A DNA stretch of 64,000 nt, taken from Adiantum capillus-veneris (lineage: Eukaryota; Streptophyta; Polypodiopsida; Polypodiales; Pteridaceae). A program made the translations under genes and the position numbers. The stretch lies in the NCBI GenBank assembly GCA_014529385.2, contig CM043950.1, positions 149,796,945 to 149,860,944 on the forward strand, read 5' to 3'. The notes beneath the pieces are model-generated. The model was not told the DNA's origin and did not search any database. It saw only the letters and a program-made list of their open reading frames with translations. Positions 1-12,376 of this stretch are shown here, piece after piece (position 1 is the first letter of the stretch; each line of letters begins with the position of its first letter).

Positions 1-450
1 ACTCAAGAAGAAATTTAACTTTTAGGCCTAACCAGTCTACTTAATCTGTATAGCTATCACAAAGGATTTTACCACTCCACCATTAGTTTAAATTCCATTG
101 AATACATCCAAAATTGTCCCGATAAATAATGGTAAAAACTTTACTCGAGAGCTTTGATCCATAATTATAACTTTATGTTCATGCATCAATCGGCTACCTG
201 TCCGCAGCACTAGTCGCACCAACGACTTCAAAAAAAAAAACATCATGTGGAACCCACTGAATCTCAACAAGCTCAACCAGTAAAAACTTTTTACATCACT
301 CGCGAGACAATCCACTAGACAAATCCAATGTCATTATTCTGAGAAACATCATGCTCAAGCTTTGAGTACGAGCTATCTACAATCCCTTAGTTTTTAAAAT
401 TTCAAACAACATCATTTTCCAGTTCGTAAACCTATAGCTCTGATACCAGG
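1..450 (-). mobile_element. Internal 5' leader of LTR element C (runs off window)
   Basis: This stretch lies just inside the 2.7-kb LTR at 451-3192, on the primer-binding-site side, so it should be the untranslated leader or gag start of a minus-strand LTR retrotransposon whose body and second LTR are left of the window. It is AT-rich. The only ORF, 88-315 on the minus strand (75 codons), shows no recognisable domain and I do not call it a gene. Confidence 0.6.
437..448 (-). other. Primer binding site of element C (initiator Met tRNA)
   Basis: On the minus strand this reads TGGTATCAGAGC, the sequence complementary to the 3' end of plant initiator tRNA-Met that primes many LTR retrotransposons. 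It lies two bases after the LTR end at 451. It fixes both the element's strand and which end of the LTR is internal. Confidence 0.85.
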
Positions 451-3192
451 TGTGAGGTCCCCACCCCGCCGTATCAAACAGTGGATCTGATGGTGAACTT
501 GGTGGCCACTAGATCTATAGCGGAAGCAAACAAAGTGGTTCAGGGTTCAGCTAGCGGACGATCTCTCATCACAAAGTGAGTCGAGTTCGAGCCTACTATC
601 AATGAGATCTAGCTCCACCTCGTAGGGGAAGCGTACTTAACTATCTAGCGATCCTAAGACCCACCTTCCAAGAGAAGAGAAACCCTGAGTGCCTTTTTCT
701 CCATGTTTCAGAGGCATGTACTCTCGAGGATTTGCCGCTCTAGGGGCAATGAGTAATACCAATATCGAGTAAGCACTATGGGGATAGAGAGTTCCCGACC
801 AATCGGGACCACCCATCTCGTAGGCATTGGCAACTCGAGCCAAGCCCCCACTTTCCAACCCCACACTCACACTTCCTTGTGTGACCTAATTACTACCACA
901 AATGTTGTTCATCATAGATATTCCTTGTTTAATTCCGAATCACATGGTTCGTTAAAACAGCCCTTCAACCAGTATTGCAAACATAACCAAGACAGAATTC
1001 TAGTAAAAATTCTACTCAAACTTATTCATAAAAGTTCCAATGTTCTGGAGGTACAACATCCCCCCTCCAGCGAGAGTTCACTCCTCCCGTTGTTGCCTAG
1101 CTGCCCATACAACTAGGTATGTCCACCGCATAGAAAGCACGACATGGACATTCCCATCGCATAGAAAGCAAGACGTGGGTTCCCACCGTTTAACCAGCAG
1201 TCGTGGGTATCCACCGCTTAACCAGCAGTCGTGGATTCAAGAGCCCTTAACCAAGAACTCTGCCCCTGTGATCAGGAGTGGTTCATGACTAATTCAACAT
1301 TGGAAATAGAATGAACATGCCGAGCTAAATTTTCCCTAGCAAACATTCTTTCCTATTGCAAACAACATTCCCATCAATCATTTCTTTCCTACTTTAGAAC
1401 TTAATGTACAATGCTTTCAATGCCGAGGTTTCCGTCGGATTTTTCCAACATGTTTGGGGATATGAGCATTCCTAACTAGCGTATGTAATGTTAGTTTAAA
1501 CAACTTGAATAAAAATATGATCTACCTCTTCCCTTCTTCATCAATGGCTCGTGAGATGGCCGGTATTTGTTCCTCCATGGGATCCTTCCCCTTCCTGTTG
1601 ACATTGCTCGTTCCTGCCTCGCGATCGTGGGCACCACCGAAGCGAGTCCTCTTAACCGGGGCCATTTCTCACTACTTTAAATGATTAGCTTGGAGAAAGA
1701 TCTAAGGTTCGCAAGCATCATAACAGTCCTATGGGTAGATTAGTGACATTAATTAATCCCTCCTATATGATAGATCTAGATTTTTCATAAAGCAATCATT
1801 AAGGATGGCACATAATCCTATGGGAACCGGCTCTAAAGATAATTACTCGGCTTACATGATTAAGAATAATAGGATTTCACTAATGGAATTATGAGAGAGA
1901 TGAATTAAGTATGATTAATCTCTTTCCTAGCAATTAGAGGGTGCAGAGTCACCGCATGCATAGGTGTGAGAAAAAACCATCTCTTAAAGACTTAATGACA
2001 GATTAATCTTACCTTAATTATATCTTAATGCATAACAGAGATGAATCTAAATCAGCTACACTATTAATGCGTGATAGAAAGAGTGGTTCTCATCAATCTA
2101 CACAATTACTAGCTTACCGATTAATTACTATACTACCTAGAGAGAGAAAATTCTGGTAATTATTCTCTAATCATTAATTGAGAGTGATGAATGGCTGATA
2201 ATTCAGCTATGGGATGATGATTACACAATAGAATATGGTTAATGAGAATTTAGAGAGTAATTATAGAGAATTACGACTAGGAATAAGTATAATATACGAG
2301 AAATTTAGGCGGTAATGAAAAGGATTTGCAGAAAGCATTAATTAAACCGTGGTTACTGTGATTAAGGGCTGATAATCCTCTTGATTCTCTAATCTAATCG
2401 AGCTTCTTGAGGCGAGAATTCGACAGCACCTCCCTCCTTGCTTCTCCTTCAAAAGGTGTGTGTTCCGGCAGTACCTTCCCAGAGTGTGTGTAGGTGTGTG
2501 TGTGTGTGCACTGTGTGTGTGAGCATATATGTGTGTGTGTGCAGGTCTTTAAATAGGCCTCCTCAAGCTGAAAATCGATCTGGGTTGCTAAATGCATATG
2601 GGAGCTTCTCCAGTTAAGCATGGCAAGTCCAGTTGCCTACCCACCAAGTGTCCAGTTGGCTCAGTAAACTGACTCTCACACTGAGTTGCAGGCTTGGCAG
2701 CTTCCCCAAGACTCCCACAAAGCAAGAGGGCGCCCCCTAGCTACTAAATATGATCTGGAGTGGCCTGGGACCTGTTCCCACACAGTTCCGGGCCCCCGGT
2801 ACCTCCCCGGACAATTTTTAGGAAATTTGGTTCTAAGCTAAAACGGGTCATACGAATCGGATTTTGATGCCGTAAATTTCCATACGAAGCTCTAACTAGG
2901 GCGTACTGGCCCGAGTACCTTCCATATTTAGCAGCACCCGGGGTCCGAAAATGCATTTTTTTCAAATTTGGGGTACGGTGCAGTTTTTCGAGACGATCAA
3001 AACTGGACGGGTCGGGTGACCAGAAACTTACTATTTTTGGAAATTTTTCAGAAAAATTATTTTAATTCACATTTTGAAGCCTTATAACATTCTAAACATC
3101 ATGGCACTGGCAGAATCTGGAAAACTGCTAAAAATAGTAACTTATTTCATGGTACAAGGGTGCTCTTTTTGGTTGGGGTCAGAGACCTTACA
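451..3192 (-). repeat. 5' LTR of element C, about 2.74 kb
   Basis: On the minus strand the repeat opens TGTAAGGTCTCTG at 3192 and closes GACCTCACA at 451, giving the canonical TG...CA ends, with a Met-tRNA binding site right after it. A second copy of the same family, split by copia B, is at 35563-35996 (inverted) plus 60580-62909. That copy defines the same two ends and carries a CTGTC target duplication. Two short blocks of imperfect repeats near 1100-1250 (CCACCG...AGCAGTCGTGG type) and a (GT)n run near 2490-2545 lie inside. No convincing coding sequence is seen. It replaces the distal part of the copia A 3' LTR, so C inserted after copia A. Confidence 0.85.
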
Positions 3193-3388
3193 TTTCCGAC
3201 CACTTTCCGGTCGTCGTCCGACCATAATATTCCTTTAAAGCTGCCCCTGATTCTTGTCCGTGAAAATTTTGGTTTCCGGTGATTGATTTTCCTTCACGCA
3301 CGATGGCTTCTCCTCATAATGGGGGCCTTACAAATGTGCGCTTTTACCACAGAAAATTACAAGGGTAAATCAGGCTCCATACTTAACA
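3193..3388 (-). repeat. Copia A 3' LTR, truncated remnant
   Basis: On the minus strand this begins TGTTAAGTATGGAGCC right after a purine-rich tract (3389-3413) and matches the start of the 748-bp LTR at 13516-14263. It stops at 3193, where the LTR of element C begins, so about 550 bp are missing here. Confidence 0.8.
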
Positions 3389-3447
3389 ATCTCCAACTTG
3401 GAGACTGATCTCCAAACCAAACTGTGACTGCTTTCCATTCTGGCTTC

Positions 3448-4983
3448 TTATCCTTGAATGCCGTTTGAAGATGAGCAAAAGCTCAACTTCTTCTTGTTGA
3501 CCACCTTTGTAAACATGTGTTCAGGATTTTCACTTGTATGCACTTTTCCTAGCTTTAGTTGTCCCTCTTCCAAAAGAGTGCGTATGAAGTGATATCTCAC
3601 CTCAATGTGCTTTGTCCTTGAATGAAAGGTTGAGTTCTTCGCAAGATGGATAGCGCTTTGGCTATCACTGTACAAGACACAATTGTCTTGTTTGAATCCA
3701 AGCTCTTCTAAGAATCTGTGAAGCCACATAATTTCTTTGCTTGCCTCCGTCATTGCTACATACTCTGCTTCCGTGGTAGAAAGTGAAACCACTTTCTGCA
3801 GCTTTGAAGCCCAGCTTACTGCTGTGCCTTCAACCGTGAACACATAGCCAGTAGTGCTCCTTCGAGTATCTTTGTCACCTGCCATATCTGCATCAGCATA
3901 CCCTTCTAGAAAAATATCAGTTCCTCCAAAATACAAAGCATTTGTTGTTGTCCCTTTTAGATACCTAAGTATCCACTTCACAGCTTGCCAATGCTCTTTA
4001 CCTGGGTAGTCCATGAACCTACTCACAACTCCCACTGCATGTGCAATGTCTGGCCTTGTCCAGACCATAGCATACATTAGAGAACCTACCGCTGCAGCAT
4101 ATGGAACTTTAGACATATAGGCTATCTCCTCTTGTGTCTTTGGACACATATCCTTCGTTAGTTTAAAATGACCAGCCAAAGGTGTAGAAATTGGTTTTTC
4201 ATTTTGCATTGCAAACCTTTCTAGTACCTTCTTGAGATAGCTTTATTGTCTTCTTCGTCCTGTCCCTTGATATTTTCATACCAAGTATCCTCTTTGCAGC
4301 ACCTAAATCTATCATTGAAAAATATTTGGACAGCTCCTCTTTTAGGTCTTTGATGTCCTGCATGTTAGCACTTGCAATCAACATGTCATCAACATACAAC
4401 ATTAGGATGATGAATTTCCCATCTCCCAAATTCTCCATGTAGACGCAGTGACCCAAGTTGCATCTTGTGAATCCATGATCCAACATCCATCGATCAAACT
4501 TCAAGTACCATTGTCTTGATGCTTGCTTTAAACCATACAAGCTCTTCTTTAATCTGCAAACCATTTTCTCCTTACCTTTTACTTCATACCCCTTTGGTTG
4601 AAGCATGTAGATTTCCTCCTCTAAGTCACCGTGAGGGAATGCCGTATTTACATCCATTTGCTCGAGATTTAGATCATGAGCAGCCACAAGGCTTAAGACA
4701 AGCCTAATTGAGTTCATTTTTACAACAGGAGAAAATATTTCATTGAAGTCAATACCTTTCTTTTGAGAAAAAACCTTTTACCACAAGCCTAGACTTGTAC
4801 CTTTTCTTCCCACCTTCTTCTTCCTTTAGCTTGTATACCCATTTGTTTTGAAGTGCCCGCTTACCTGTAGTGAGTCCATCTCCACTTGCATGCTCTTTGT
4901 CCATTCTTCTTTGGATTCATGTTGCATAGCTTCTTCATATGATTCCGGCTCTCCAAAATCTGAGATCAAGAGATGGTTGAAGG
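3448..4983 (-). pseudogene. Copia A reverse transcriptase and RNase H, degenerate
   Basis: C-terminal half of a Ty1/copia polyprotein, the enzyme that copies the element's RNA into DNA in virus-like particles. Minus-strand reading shows the RT active-site box LYVDDML and copia RT landmarks (QMDVNTAF, SLYGLKQASRQWY) in 4717-4199. RNase H follows in 4209-3448 (GYADADMAGD, STTEAEYVAM, SRTKHIEVRYHFIR). The upstream part (about 4983-4718) continues in broken frames with FGEPESYEEAM..., so the polyprotein is not open throughout. RT and RNase H are also in different frames at about 4200. The sequence stops at 4983 where the gag-only element inserted and resumes at 11461 with integrase. Confidence 0.9.
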
Positions 4984-6299
4984 TGATGGGGGCTTTTCAC
5001 AAGCCAAGCTCCCATACCCCTCTTCTCTCGTCCCCACCCCATGAAAACCCCCTCTTAGGGAGGGAGTGATAAAAAGCATTGGAAAAAGTAAGAAAAAAAT
5101 AAAGTATGATTATGTAAATATATAAGAAAGGTAAAATAGGCCACCTCATGCCTGCGGGGTAGCCCATCCCCACCTTGCCTCCTTTTTCTTCACTGTTGCC
5201 CCGTCGTGTGTCCCTTTTCCTCTCCTCCACTCAAAAGTTCAACCCCCTCTCTCTTCCCCTTGTCCTTTCTCCTTTCTCTCTCCCCTCAAGCTACCCCACC
5301 TCTCACCAATAATGCATTATAACTCACCAATAATGCACCCTAACTCACATGCAACTTACCCTATCTTCCAAAATAGTATACCCCACCCCCTCTTTCTCTC
5401 TCCTATCATATACCATGACCCAAATACCCCACTCTCTCTCTAAAGGGCGCCATGTCTCTTGTCTTGTAGCTAAATAACCTCCCCCACACTCACACACACT
5501 CAGTTTCACTGAAAAAGGTGCCCACAGACCCATCCCCACCCGGTGGTTACCTGATTTTTCTTGTGTTCACACACATCTACACACAGATTCACCTCTGAAC
5601 ACACTCCCCTCTCTCCTCTCTTGTAATTACTTTATTCTCCATGTCACCTCTCACTTTTTTTCATCAACCCATCTCTCTCTCTTAGTCTCTCTCTCATGAG
5701 ACTGCTGTTCTGACACATATACACACAGCCAGACAAGTGGGGCCCACAGTCACATGGCCTATGTAGATAATGATTTCTTCATTTCTAAATTCTAGAATTT
5801 TTCCCCCCTCCTCCCCTATATAAAGAGTGGTCACCATCACACTAAGGACACAACATCACCAAAGAACACACTATGCACTGTGTGTGCCTAGTGCACACAC
5901 ACACACCCACACCATCACCATCACCGCAATCACCATGCTTGTCTTGAGGAAGACCTCTACACCCTTGGCTATGGAAGATGAAGGGAAACTAAATGAAGGA
6001 TGATGGCCATAATCCTCGTGCGAGTCTTCGCCATCAACTCCCACCTATCCGCCATGTGCTCTTCACTTCTACTCTCTCCTTCTCATTCCCCTACCCTATG
6101 CTCCCCATTTCATCGCCTAATTCTCTAAATAAAGCTTGAGGTTTTGTGAGTATGTTTTCTTGCAATGTTTTGCCCATGTGAGGTGTGCGGAATCGCCACC
6201 TAGTCTTGTGTTTTGGAGTGAGCTTGTGTATGTGTGAAGGGTGTGCGGATTCGCCATCCTTTTGTGGTGCCTAAGTACTAAGCTGCTCTACCCCCTCCC

Positions 6300-6344
<45 letters not shown>

Positions 6345-6553
6345 TGATCTCATTCCCTTTCCTCTTCATCATTACTCCCAAGCATCCGTCTCTCTTGGAT
6401 GAAAACTTTGTTATGGTGGTGTGTTGTTTGCGTCCTAGCCGCTGAAGCTAGGTGGTGGCCCCTGTTTGCTTTACCACGACAGGCTCGAGGCGGGCCATTC
6501 GGTCCCCGGTGTTTTAGAGGCTGTCAGGTTCGGGGTTCGCTTTGCTTCCGTCA
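4984..6553 (+). repeat. 5' LTR of gag-only element
   Basis: TG...CA repeat of 1570 bp, nearly identical to 9902-11460. It contains a TATATAAA box at 5817-5824 and an AATAAA signal at 6128-6133, so U3, R and U5 can be placed approximately, and a (TC)n microsatellite at about 6303-6341. Confidence 0.85.
5817..5824 (+). promoter_or_regulatory. TATA box of the gag-only element LTR
   Basis: TATATAAA in a pyrimidine-rich context, repeated at the same LTR position at 10735-10742. It lies about 300 bp before the AATAAA polyadenylation signal (6128-6133; 11041-11046). This is the expected promoter and R-region arrangement of an LTR. Confidence 0.6.
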
Positions 6554-6575
6554 TTTGGTGCCCCCAGTGAGGATC
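6554..6575 (+). other. Primer-binding-like site of gag-only element
   Basis: Right after the LTR end comes TTTGGTGCCCCCAGTGAGG. It closely resembles the sequence after the LTR ends of the Ty3-like elements here (TTTGGCACCCCCACGGAGG near 28420-28438; TTTGGCGTCCCCACGGAGG near 37023-37041), so these families probably share a priming tRNA. The tRNA identity is not determined. Confidence 0.5.
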
Positions 6576-6655
6576 TTTTCATGAAACCCTTCAGTTTACA
6601 AGACCGAAACCCCTAAAATATTGTGAATGGATGAATGGCTAGCGAGATTTGCTAA

Positions 6656-9470
6656 TTGGACGACGAAGAAGAAGATCTCCAAGCACAACTAGACGAACTC
6701 CGCATCTGCATCGAAGCTCGAGTGCCAGGCGTAACGGTAATCGATTTGCAGTGGGAGAGTCAACCAACATGCCAAACCCAGTGGATATACATAGGTCAAG
6801 TGCCAAGAAGACGAAGGAGAAGGTCGAACCATGTCCGAAACCTACAACCAACCCACAACAACAAAATGGAAGGAGCTCTACACAATAGAGAATCAGCACT
6901 ATTCTACTTTGAGAATCGGGTAACTCAAGTCACCGAGGTAATTATCACAGTCAGTTTTCAAGTCGCACATGATGCTGCAGCACAGATAACGGAAGCATTG
7001 GCTCACACTCTCACTAGAGAAACTAGGGATCTACTGAGTTTGTTTCAGGAAAGAACACCACCCTCTCCCACAAGCTTGGACAGTGACTAAGCACCTCTAA
7101 GCTTCACATGAATCAGTACAACCTACCTCAAGACAGATCACACATACCAACACGTGTACGCTCAATCAAGGTAATACTGGATTTGAAGACTCACTACCAG
7201 CACGTCATTGACACCATGCCGGGTGTGGGCGGTGGGCAGTTTTTGGAGGTTCTGGCATCAGATCAACCATTTGTCTTACCTTTGGTACAAGGCAATGTAC
7301 CGTTTGAAGTTTTAATCTATGTCCTAGTATAAGAGGGTATACACGCCTCCTTGTAAAGAAGAAAAAAAACTTTTGCAAGTTAAGCAGTGTGTCTTTCTAG
7401 ATCTCTCTCAGTAATCATGGCAAGTGTAGTATTTCCAACATTTAAAGGAAAGAAGGGGGAGGATTTGGTACGCATGGCTTATGGCCGCTTCTCAAGGAGA
7501 AGGTGAAAGGTAGATTCCCGGCTACGTACGAGTTAGCCGTTGAGATTGCTCGCCTTAAGGACAAGAAGCTGCGAATGAAAGCCAAAGAAACCAAGTCAAC
7601 AGAAACAGCAACATCACGTCGACCAGCAACTATGACAACCACCATTCCACCACCACCACCGGCTCTTGGGGTAAGAGATGACCAACAAGATATGTTGGCC
7701 CATATTACTGACCAACTCCAGAGTTTGTCTGTCCACTTAATATAGCAAGGGAGGAGTCAAGAAAGAGATCAAGACCCTGGAAGAGAACGACGACAAAACA
7801 GGGAGTATCACTGCTACAACTATGGAGAAGATGGTCACGGTATCTACTATTATCCCAAACCACAACAAAACTATAATAGAGAAGGTAGGAGGAACCAATT
7901 GTCACCCCCTAGAGAAAGAACACCCCCACCCCAAGCACCAGCCCCACCAACACAAATTCTACGTCCGCCACAATCACCACTTACAATCATCTTACGCCCA
8001 CCACCAATTGGTACCCGCACACCAAGTATCATTGGTCTTGCAGAAGAGGTCAAGATGAGTGTAACGGAAGAAGGATCAAGTAAGAAGACTATTCAAAGAA
8101 CTGAAGCAGTGGAACAAGAGGTTAAAGAATCAAAAGATGCTACCCAGGTGGGGGAGGTAAGCCAAGAAAATTGTGTTACAAATGTGAGTACATCTTTAAC
8201 CTTGAATGAAATAGGCACCAAAGAGATCAATCGACAACATTGGGCAGTAAGGGTAAGAATGTGTAAAGCGTTGATTAGGCCTCGTCAGAGTAAGAGGAAT
8301 GCAAAGGGCATGAAAGATACAAGAGAAGAGGAAGACCAGCCTGCTAGCAAGGCTTTGCAGAAGGTGGGCAACATATCAAGCAAAGGGGAGGGCTTTGAAA
8401 ACGGAAGCCTGTGCACCAGCATGGACCCAGGACATTGTAGCAAGCTAAAGGAATCTTGCATCAAGGCATTTTCACTAGAGGACCATAACGAAGAGGTAAG
8501 TATGACTGAAGGTTTGGAGTTGGATATTTCTCCAAAGGCTTGGCAGCCGAGCAAGACTTTATTGTGTAGTGTTATAGACTTAGAGATGGGTAATGCCTCT
8601 AGTCTACTAAAGGGTGTTATAAACTTGGAGATGGGTAATACCTCCAGTTTATGTGAGGATGTTTATAGTAAGTTTGATGATCAATATGTTGCCAACCTTT
8701 TAAGGATGTTCCAAACTCCTCCACAACACAGCATTGTGTTTGCATGGGATGCATCAGACCTATGGCTATGGCTAGGCTATGGCTAGCCGCTATAACATAT
8801 AGAGAGAAGTTCAACATTGAGATAAGAGCTAAGGAGCCATGGATAGACAAAATCCTGATAGAATGCAAGAATGAAAACCTCCTTCGCAATTTGGTACAAT
8901 TTTTTACAAATAGTGCATCCTCTCTTTGGAGAAAGGTAAGTGGATTACGCTTGTATTTAAGCCGCAAGGTAGGTAGCTTTCTATTAGCATCAGTAAAGGA
9001 AGCTGACATGTTTGAGCACACCCAAAAGAAGCATGATATGCTTGCAGTTTTTTCTAATGGCAGTAAGCAGGACTCTGAAGACAACTTGAGCTCACCACAC
9101 CAACAAGGTAGCCATATATGGTAGACTCTTGGTACACTCTTGGGAATCATAATTTTCAGTTCTGTCTTTGCAGGAGCCAAGATGCTCATTTCCCCTCTCG
9201 CTACTGGTGGTTACAAATTTGGTCCAATTTGGCATGCAAATTTTATTGTTCGGACACTGCAAACAATGATCCTATTTTTCACTTGGGATCCAGGAGGACA
9301 TTGGCACAAAGTTCTGGAAGCCATGGGCTTCCCCTTTAATCAACCGACACTATTCCAAGGAACAAGTTATCACTCCGACCTATTACAGATTCATGAATAT
9401 CCCAGAAATCTCACCAATGGCCAAATGGAATGGCTAGTTCAGAAGGCAACTCGATATCGGATCCTATAGC
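6656..9470 (+). pseudogene. Gag-like region of the non-autonomous LTR element, fragmented
   Basis: Several plus-strand frames carry coding-like sequence: 6656-7090 (starts MDDEEEDLQAQLDELR), 7503-7745 (basic, then proline-rich), 7899-8786 (proline-rich then charged, no known domain), 8744-9124, and 9140-9469 (W/H/F-rich tail). Around 7810-7860 the translation CYNYGEDGHGIYYYP looks like a retroviral-type zinc knuckle (CX2CX4HX4C) that has lost its second and third cysteines. This suggests a gag origin, with frame breaks between pieces. No protease or pol motif is found. A protein role beyond gag cannot be given. Confidence 0.5.
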
Positions 9471-10002
9471 TAAGCGGAAGAAGAAAAAGAGCTAGAGACA
9501 TGAATGCCTCTAGCCAAAAGGGAAGGGCTAATGATGGGGGCTTTTCACAAGCCAAGCTCCCATACCCCTCTTCTCTCGTCCCCACCCCATGAAAACCCCC
9601 TCTTAGAGAGGGAGTGATAAAAATCATTGGAAACAATGATCCTATTTTTCACTTGGGATCCAGGAGGACATTGGCACAAAGTTCTGGAAGCCATGGGCTT
9701 CCCCTTTAATCAACCGACACTATTCCAAGGAACAAGTTATCACTCCGACCTATTACAGATTCATGAATATCCCAGAAATCTCACCAATGGCCAAATGGAA
9801 TGGCTAGTTCAGAAGGCAACTCGATATCGGATCCTATAGCTAAGCGGAAGAAGAAAAAGAGCTAGAGACATGAATGCCTCTAGCCAAAAGGGAAGGGCTA
9901 ATGATGGGGGCTTTTCACAAGCCAAGCTCCCATACCCCTCTTCTCTCGTCCCCACCCCATGAAAACCCCCTCTTAGAGAGGGAGTGATAAAAATCATTGG
10001 AA
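9265..10002 (+). repeat. Tandem duplication, two units of about 369 bp
   Basis: 9265-9633 is repeated almost exactly at 9634-10002. Each unit holds the last about 270 bp of the internal region (the ORF tail ending TRYRIL, then the purine tract) plus the first about 100 bp of the 3' LTR. The element therefore carries an extra LTR start at about 9533. The join is simple, as expected from replication slippage or template switching. Confidence 0.85.
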
Positions 10003-11212
10003 AAAGTAAGAAAAAAATAAAGTATGATTATGTATATATATAAGAAAGGTAAAATAGGCCACCTCATGCCTGCGGGGTAGCCCATCCCCACCTTGCCTCC
10101 TTTTTCTTCACTGTTGCCCCGCCGTGTGTCCCTCTTCCTCTCCTCCACTCAAAAGGTCAACCCCCTCTCTCTTCCCCTTGTACTTTCTCCTTTCTCTCTC
10201 CCCTCAAGCTACCCCACCTCTCACCAATAATGCATTATAACTCACCAATAATGCACCCTAACTCACATGCAACTTACCCTATCTTCCAAAATAGTATACC
10301 CCACCCCCTCTTTCTCTCTCCTATCATATCCCATGACCCAAATACCCCCCTCTCTCTCTAAAGGGCGCCATGTCTCTTGTCTTGTAGCTAAATAACCTCC
10401 CCCACACTCACACACACTCAGTTTCACTGAAAAAGGTGCCCACAGACCCATCCCCACCCGGTGGTTACCTGATTTTTCTTGTATTCACACACATCTGCAC
10501 ACAGATTCACCTCTGAACACACTCCCCTCTCTCCCCTCTTGTAATTACTTTATTCTCCATGTCACCTCTCACTTTTTTTCATCAACCCATCTCTCTCTCT
10601 TAGTCTCTCTCTCATGAGACTGCTGTTCTGGCACATATACACACAGCCAGATAAGTGGGGCCCACAGTCACATGGCCTATGTAGATAATGATTTCTTCAT
10701 TTCTAAATTCTAGAATTTCTCCTCCCTCCTCCCCTATATAAAGAGGGGTCACCATCACACTAAGGACACAACATCACCAAAGAACACACTATGCACTGTG
10801 TGTGCCTAGTGCACACACACACACCCACACCATCACCATCACCGCAATCACCATGCTTGCTTGAGCATGACCTCTACACCCTTGGCTATGGAAGATGAAG
10901 GGCAACTAAATGAAGGATGATGTCAATAATTCTCGTGCGAGTCTTAGCCATCAACTCCCACCTATCCGCCATGTGCTCTACCACTCTCTCCCTTCTCATT
11001 CCCCTACCCTATGCTCCCCATTTCATCGCCTTATTCTCTAAATAAAGCTTGAGGTTTTGTGAGTATGTTTTCTTGCAATGTTGTGCCCATGTGAGGTGTG
11101 CGGAATCGCCACCTAGTCTTGTGTTTTGGAGTGAGCTTGTGTATGTGTGAAGGGTGTGTGGATTCACCATCTTTTTGTGGTGCCTAAGTACTAAGCCTCT
11201 CTACCCCCTCCC

Positions 11213-11249
<37 letters not shown>

Positions 11250-11460
11250 TGATCTCATTCCCTTTCCTCTTCATCATTACTCCCAAGCATCCATCTCTCT
11301 TGGATGAAAACTTTGTTATGGTGGTGTGTTGTTTGCGTCCTAGCCGCTGAAGCTAGGTGGTGCCCCTTGTTTGCTTTACGATGAAAGGTTCGAGGCGTGC
11401 CATTCGGTCCCCGATGTTTTAGAGTCCGTCGGGGGTTCGGGGTTCGCTTTTCTCCCGTCA
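9902..11460 (+). repeat. 3' LTR of gag-only element
   Basis: 1559-bp partner of 4984-6553 with the same TG...CA ends, TATATAAA at 10735-10742, AATAAA at 11041-11046 and a shorter (TC)n at about 11215-11247. The AAGG target sequence follows at 11461. Confidence 0.85.
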
Positions 11461-12370
11461 AAGGAAGGAACAAACCTTTCTCGGGGTCTACTTGCTCTTG
11501 TAGATCTTCGGGGAATAGGTTGAGGCTCCTCATTTGGTTGACGTTGTTGCACATTGTCACCGTTTGCAGTCCTTGAGTCTTCACCGTCCTCAAGCTCCAT
11601 GTACTCATCACTTGTTTCTTTTGTTTGTTTTCTTTTCAAGTAATCTTTGTACATATTTTGTTTGTTAAAAATTACATCCCTACTCCTTAAGATTTTACCA
11701 TCTTCAGGATTCCATAGGCGATACCCAAAGTCTCCTTCTCCATAGCCAATGAAGAAACACTTTTTGGACTTTGCATCTAACTTTGATCTTAGGCTTCTAT
11801 CTATGTGCATGAAAGCCTCACACCCAAACACTTTGAGAAATGCATAATTCACCGGTTTACCTGTCCATGCCTCTTCTGGAACTCCCCCATCCAATGCCGT
11901 TGAGGGTGACCGATTGATTAAGTACACAGACGTACTTACAGCTTCCGCCCAAAGCTCAAGCGGTAGGCCTGCATGTAGCCACATGCTTCGTGCTCGTTCT
12001 ATGATTGTCCTGTTCATCCTTTCCAAAATCCCATTTTTTTGAGGTGTCCTTGGGGTTGTCCTTTGCCTCCGAATGCCATTGCTAGCACAAAAGCTTTCAA
12101 AAGCTTGGCTGCAATATTTGCCTCCATTGTCGGATCTGAGGCATTTAACCTTGGTACCTGTTTCATTCTCCACAAAGGCTTTCCACCTTTGAAATATGGT
12201 AAATACATCAGATTTATTCTTCATGACATAAACCCATGTTTTTCTAGTCGCATCGTCTATGAATGTTACATAGTACAATGAGCCACCAAGTGATGGTGTA
12301 CTTGCAGGACCCCAAACATCAGAATGAACAAACTCAAGTTTTTTATTTTTTCTTTCATTTCTTGATTTTT
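11461..12370 (-). pseudogene. Copia A integrase
   Basis: The minus-strand ORF from 12278 shows the copia integrase core. It begins with the YYVTFIDDATRKTWVY strand and continues with CLRSDNGGKYCSQ (second catalytic Asp) and RTTPRTPQKNGILERMNRT (third-acid region), then the downstream box KVFGCEAF. The product joins the cDNA copy to host DNA. The frame ends at the insertion point of the gag-only element (11460); its continuation is at 4983. The last about 30 codons of the printed ORF come from the inserted LTR. Confidence 0.85.
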
Positions 12371-12376
12371 GAAATT

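Larger units (their letters stand above)
4984..11460 (+). mobile_element. Gag-only LTR retrotransposon inserted in copia A
   Basis: A complete 6.48-kb element: LTRs 4984-6553 and 9902-11460, both opening TGATGGGGGC and closing CGTCA. AAGG flanks it on both sides (4980-4983 and 11461-11464) as a 4-bp match of the target duplication. A primer-binding-like TTTGGTGCCCCCAG follows the 5' LTR and a purine tract (AAAAGGGAAGGG) precedes the 3' LTR. Its interior encodes only gag-like fragments, with no protease, RT or integrase, so it would have relied on another element's enzymes (TR-GAG/LARD type). It interrupts the copia A polyprotein between integrase and RT. Confidence 0.85.

Noticed and set aside
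88-315. 75-codon ORF on the minus strand
   Set aside because: No domain, no supporting copy, in the leader zone of element C.
637-1288. ORFs inside the element C LTR (637-870, 778-1116, 1040-1288) and its copy at 60499-60916
   Set aside because: Short, on both strands, with frames not maintained between the two copies.
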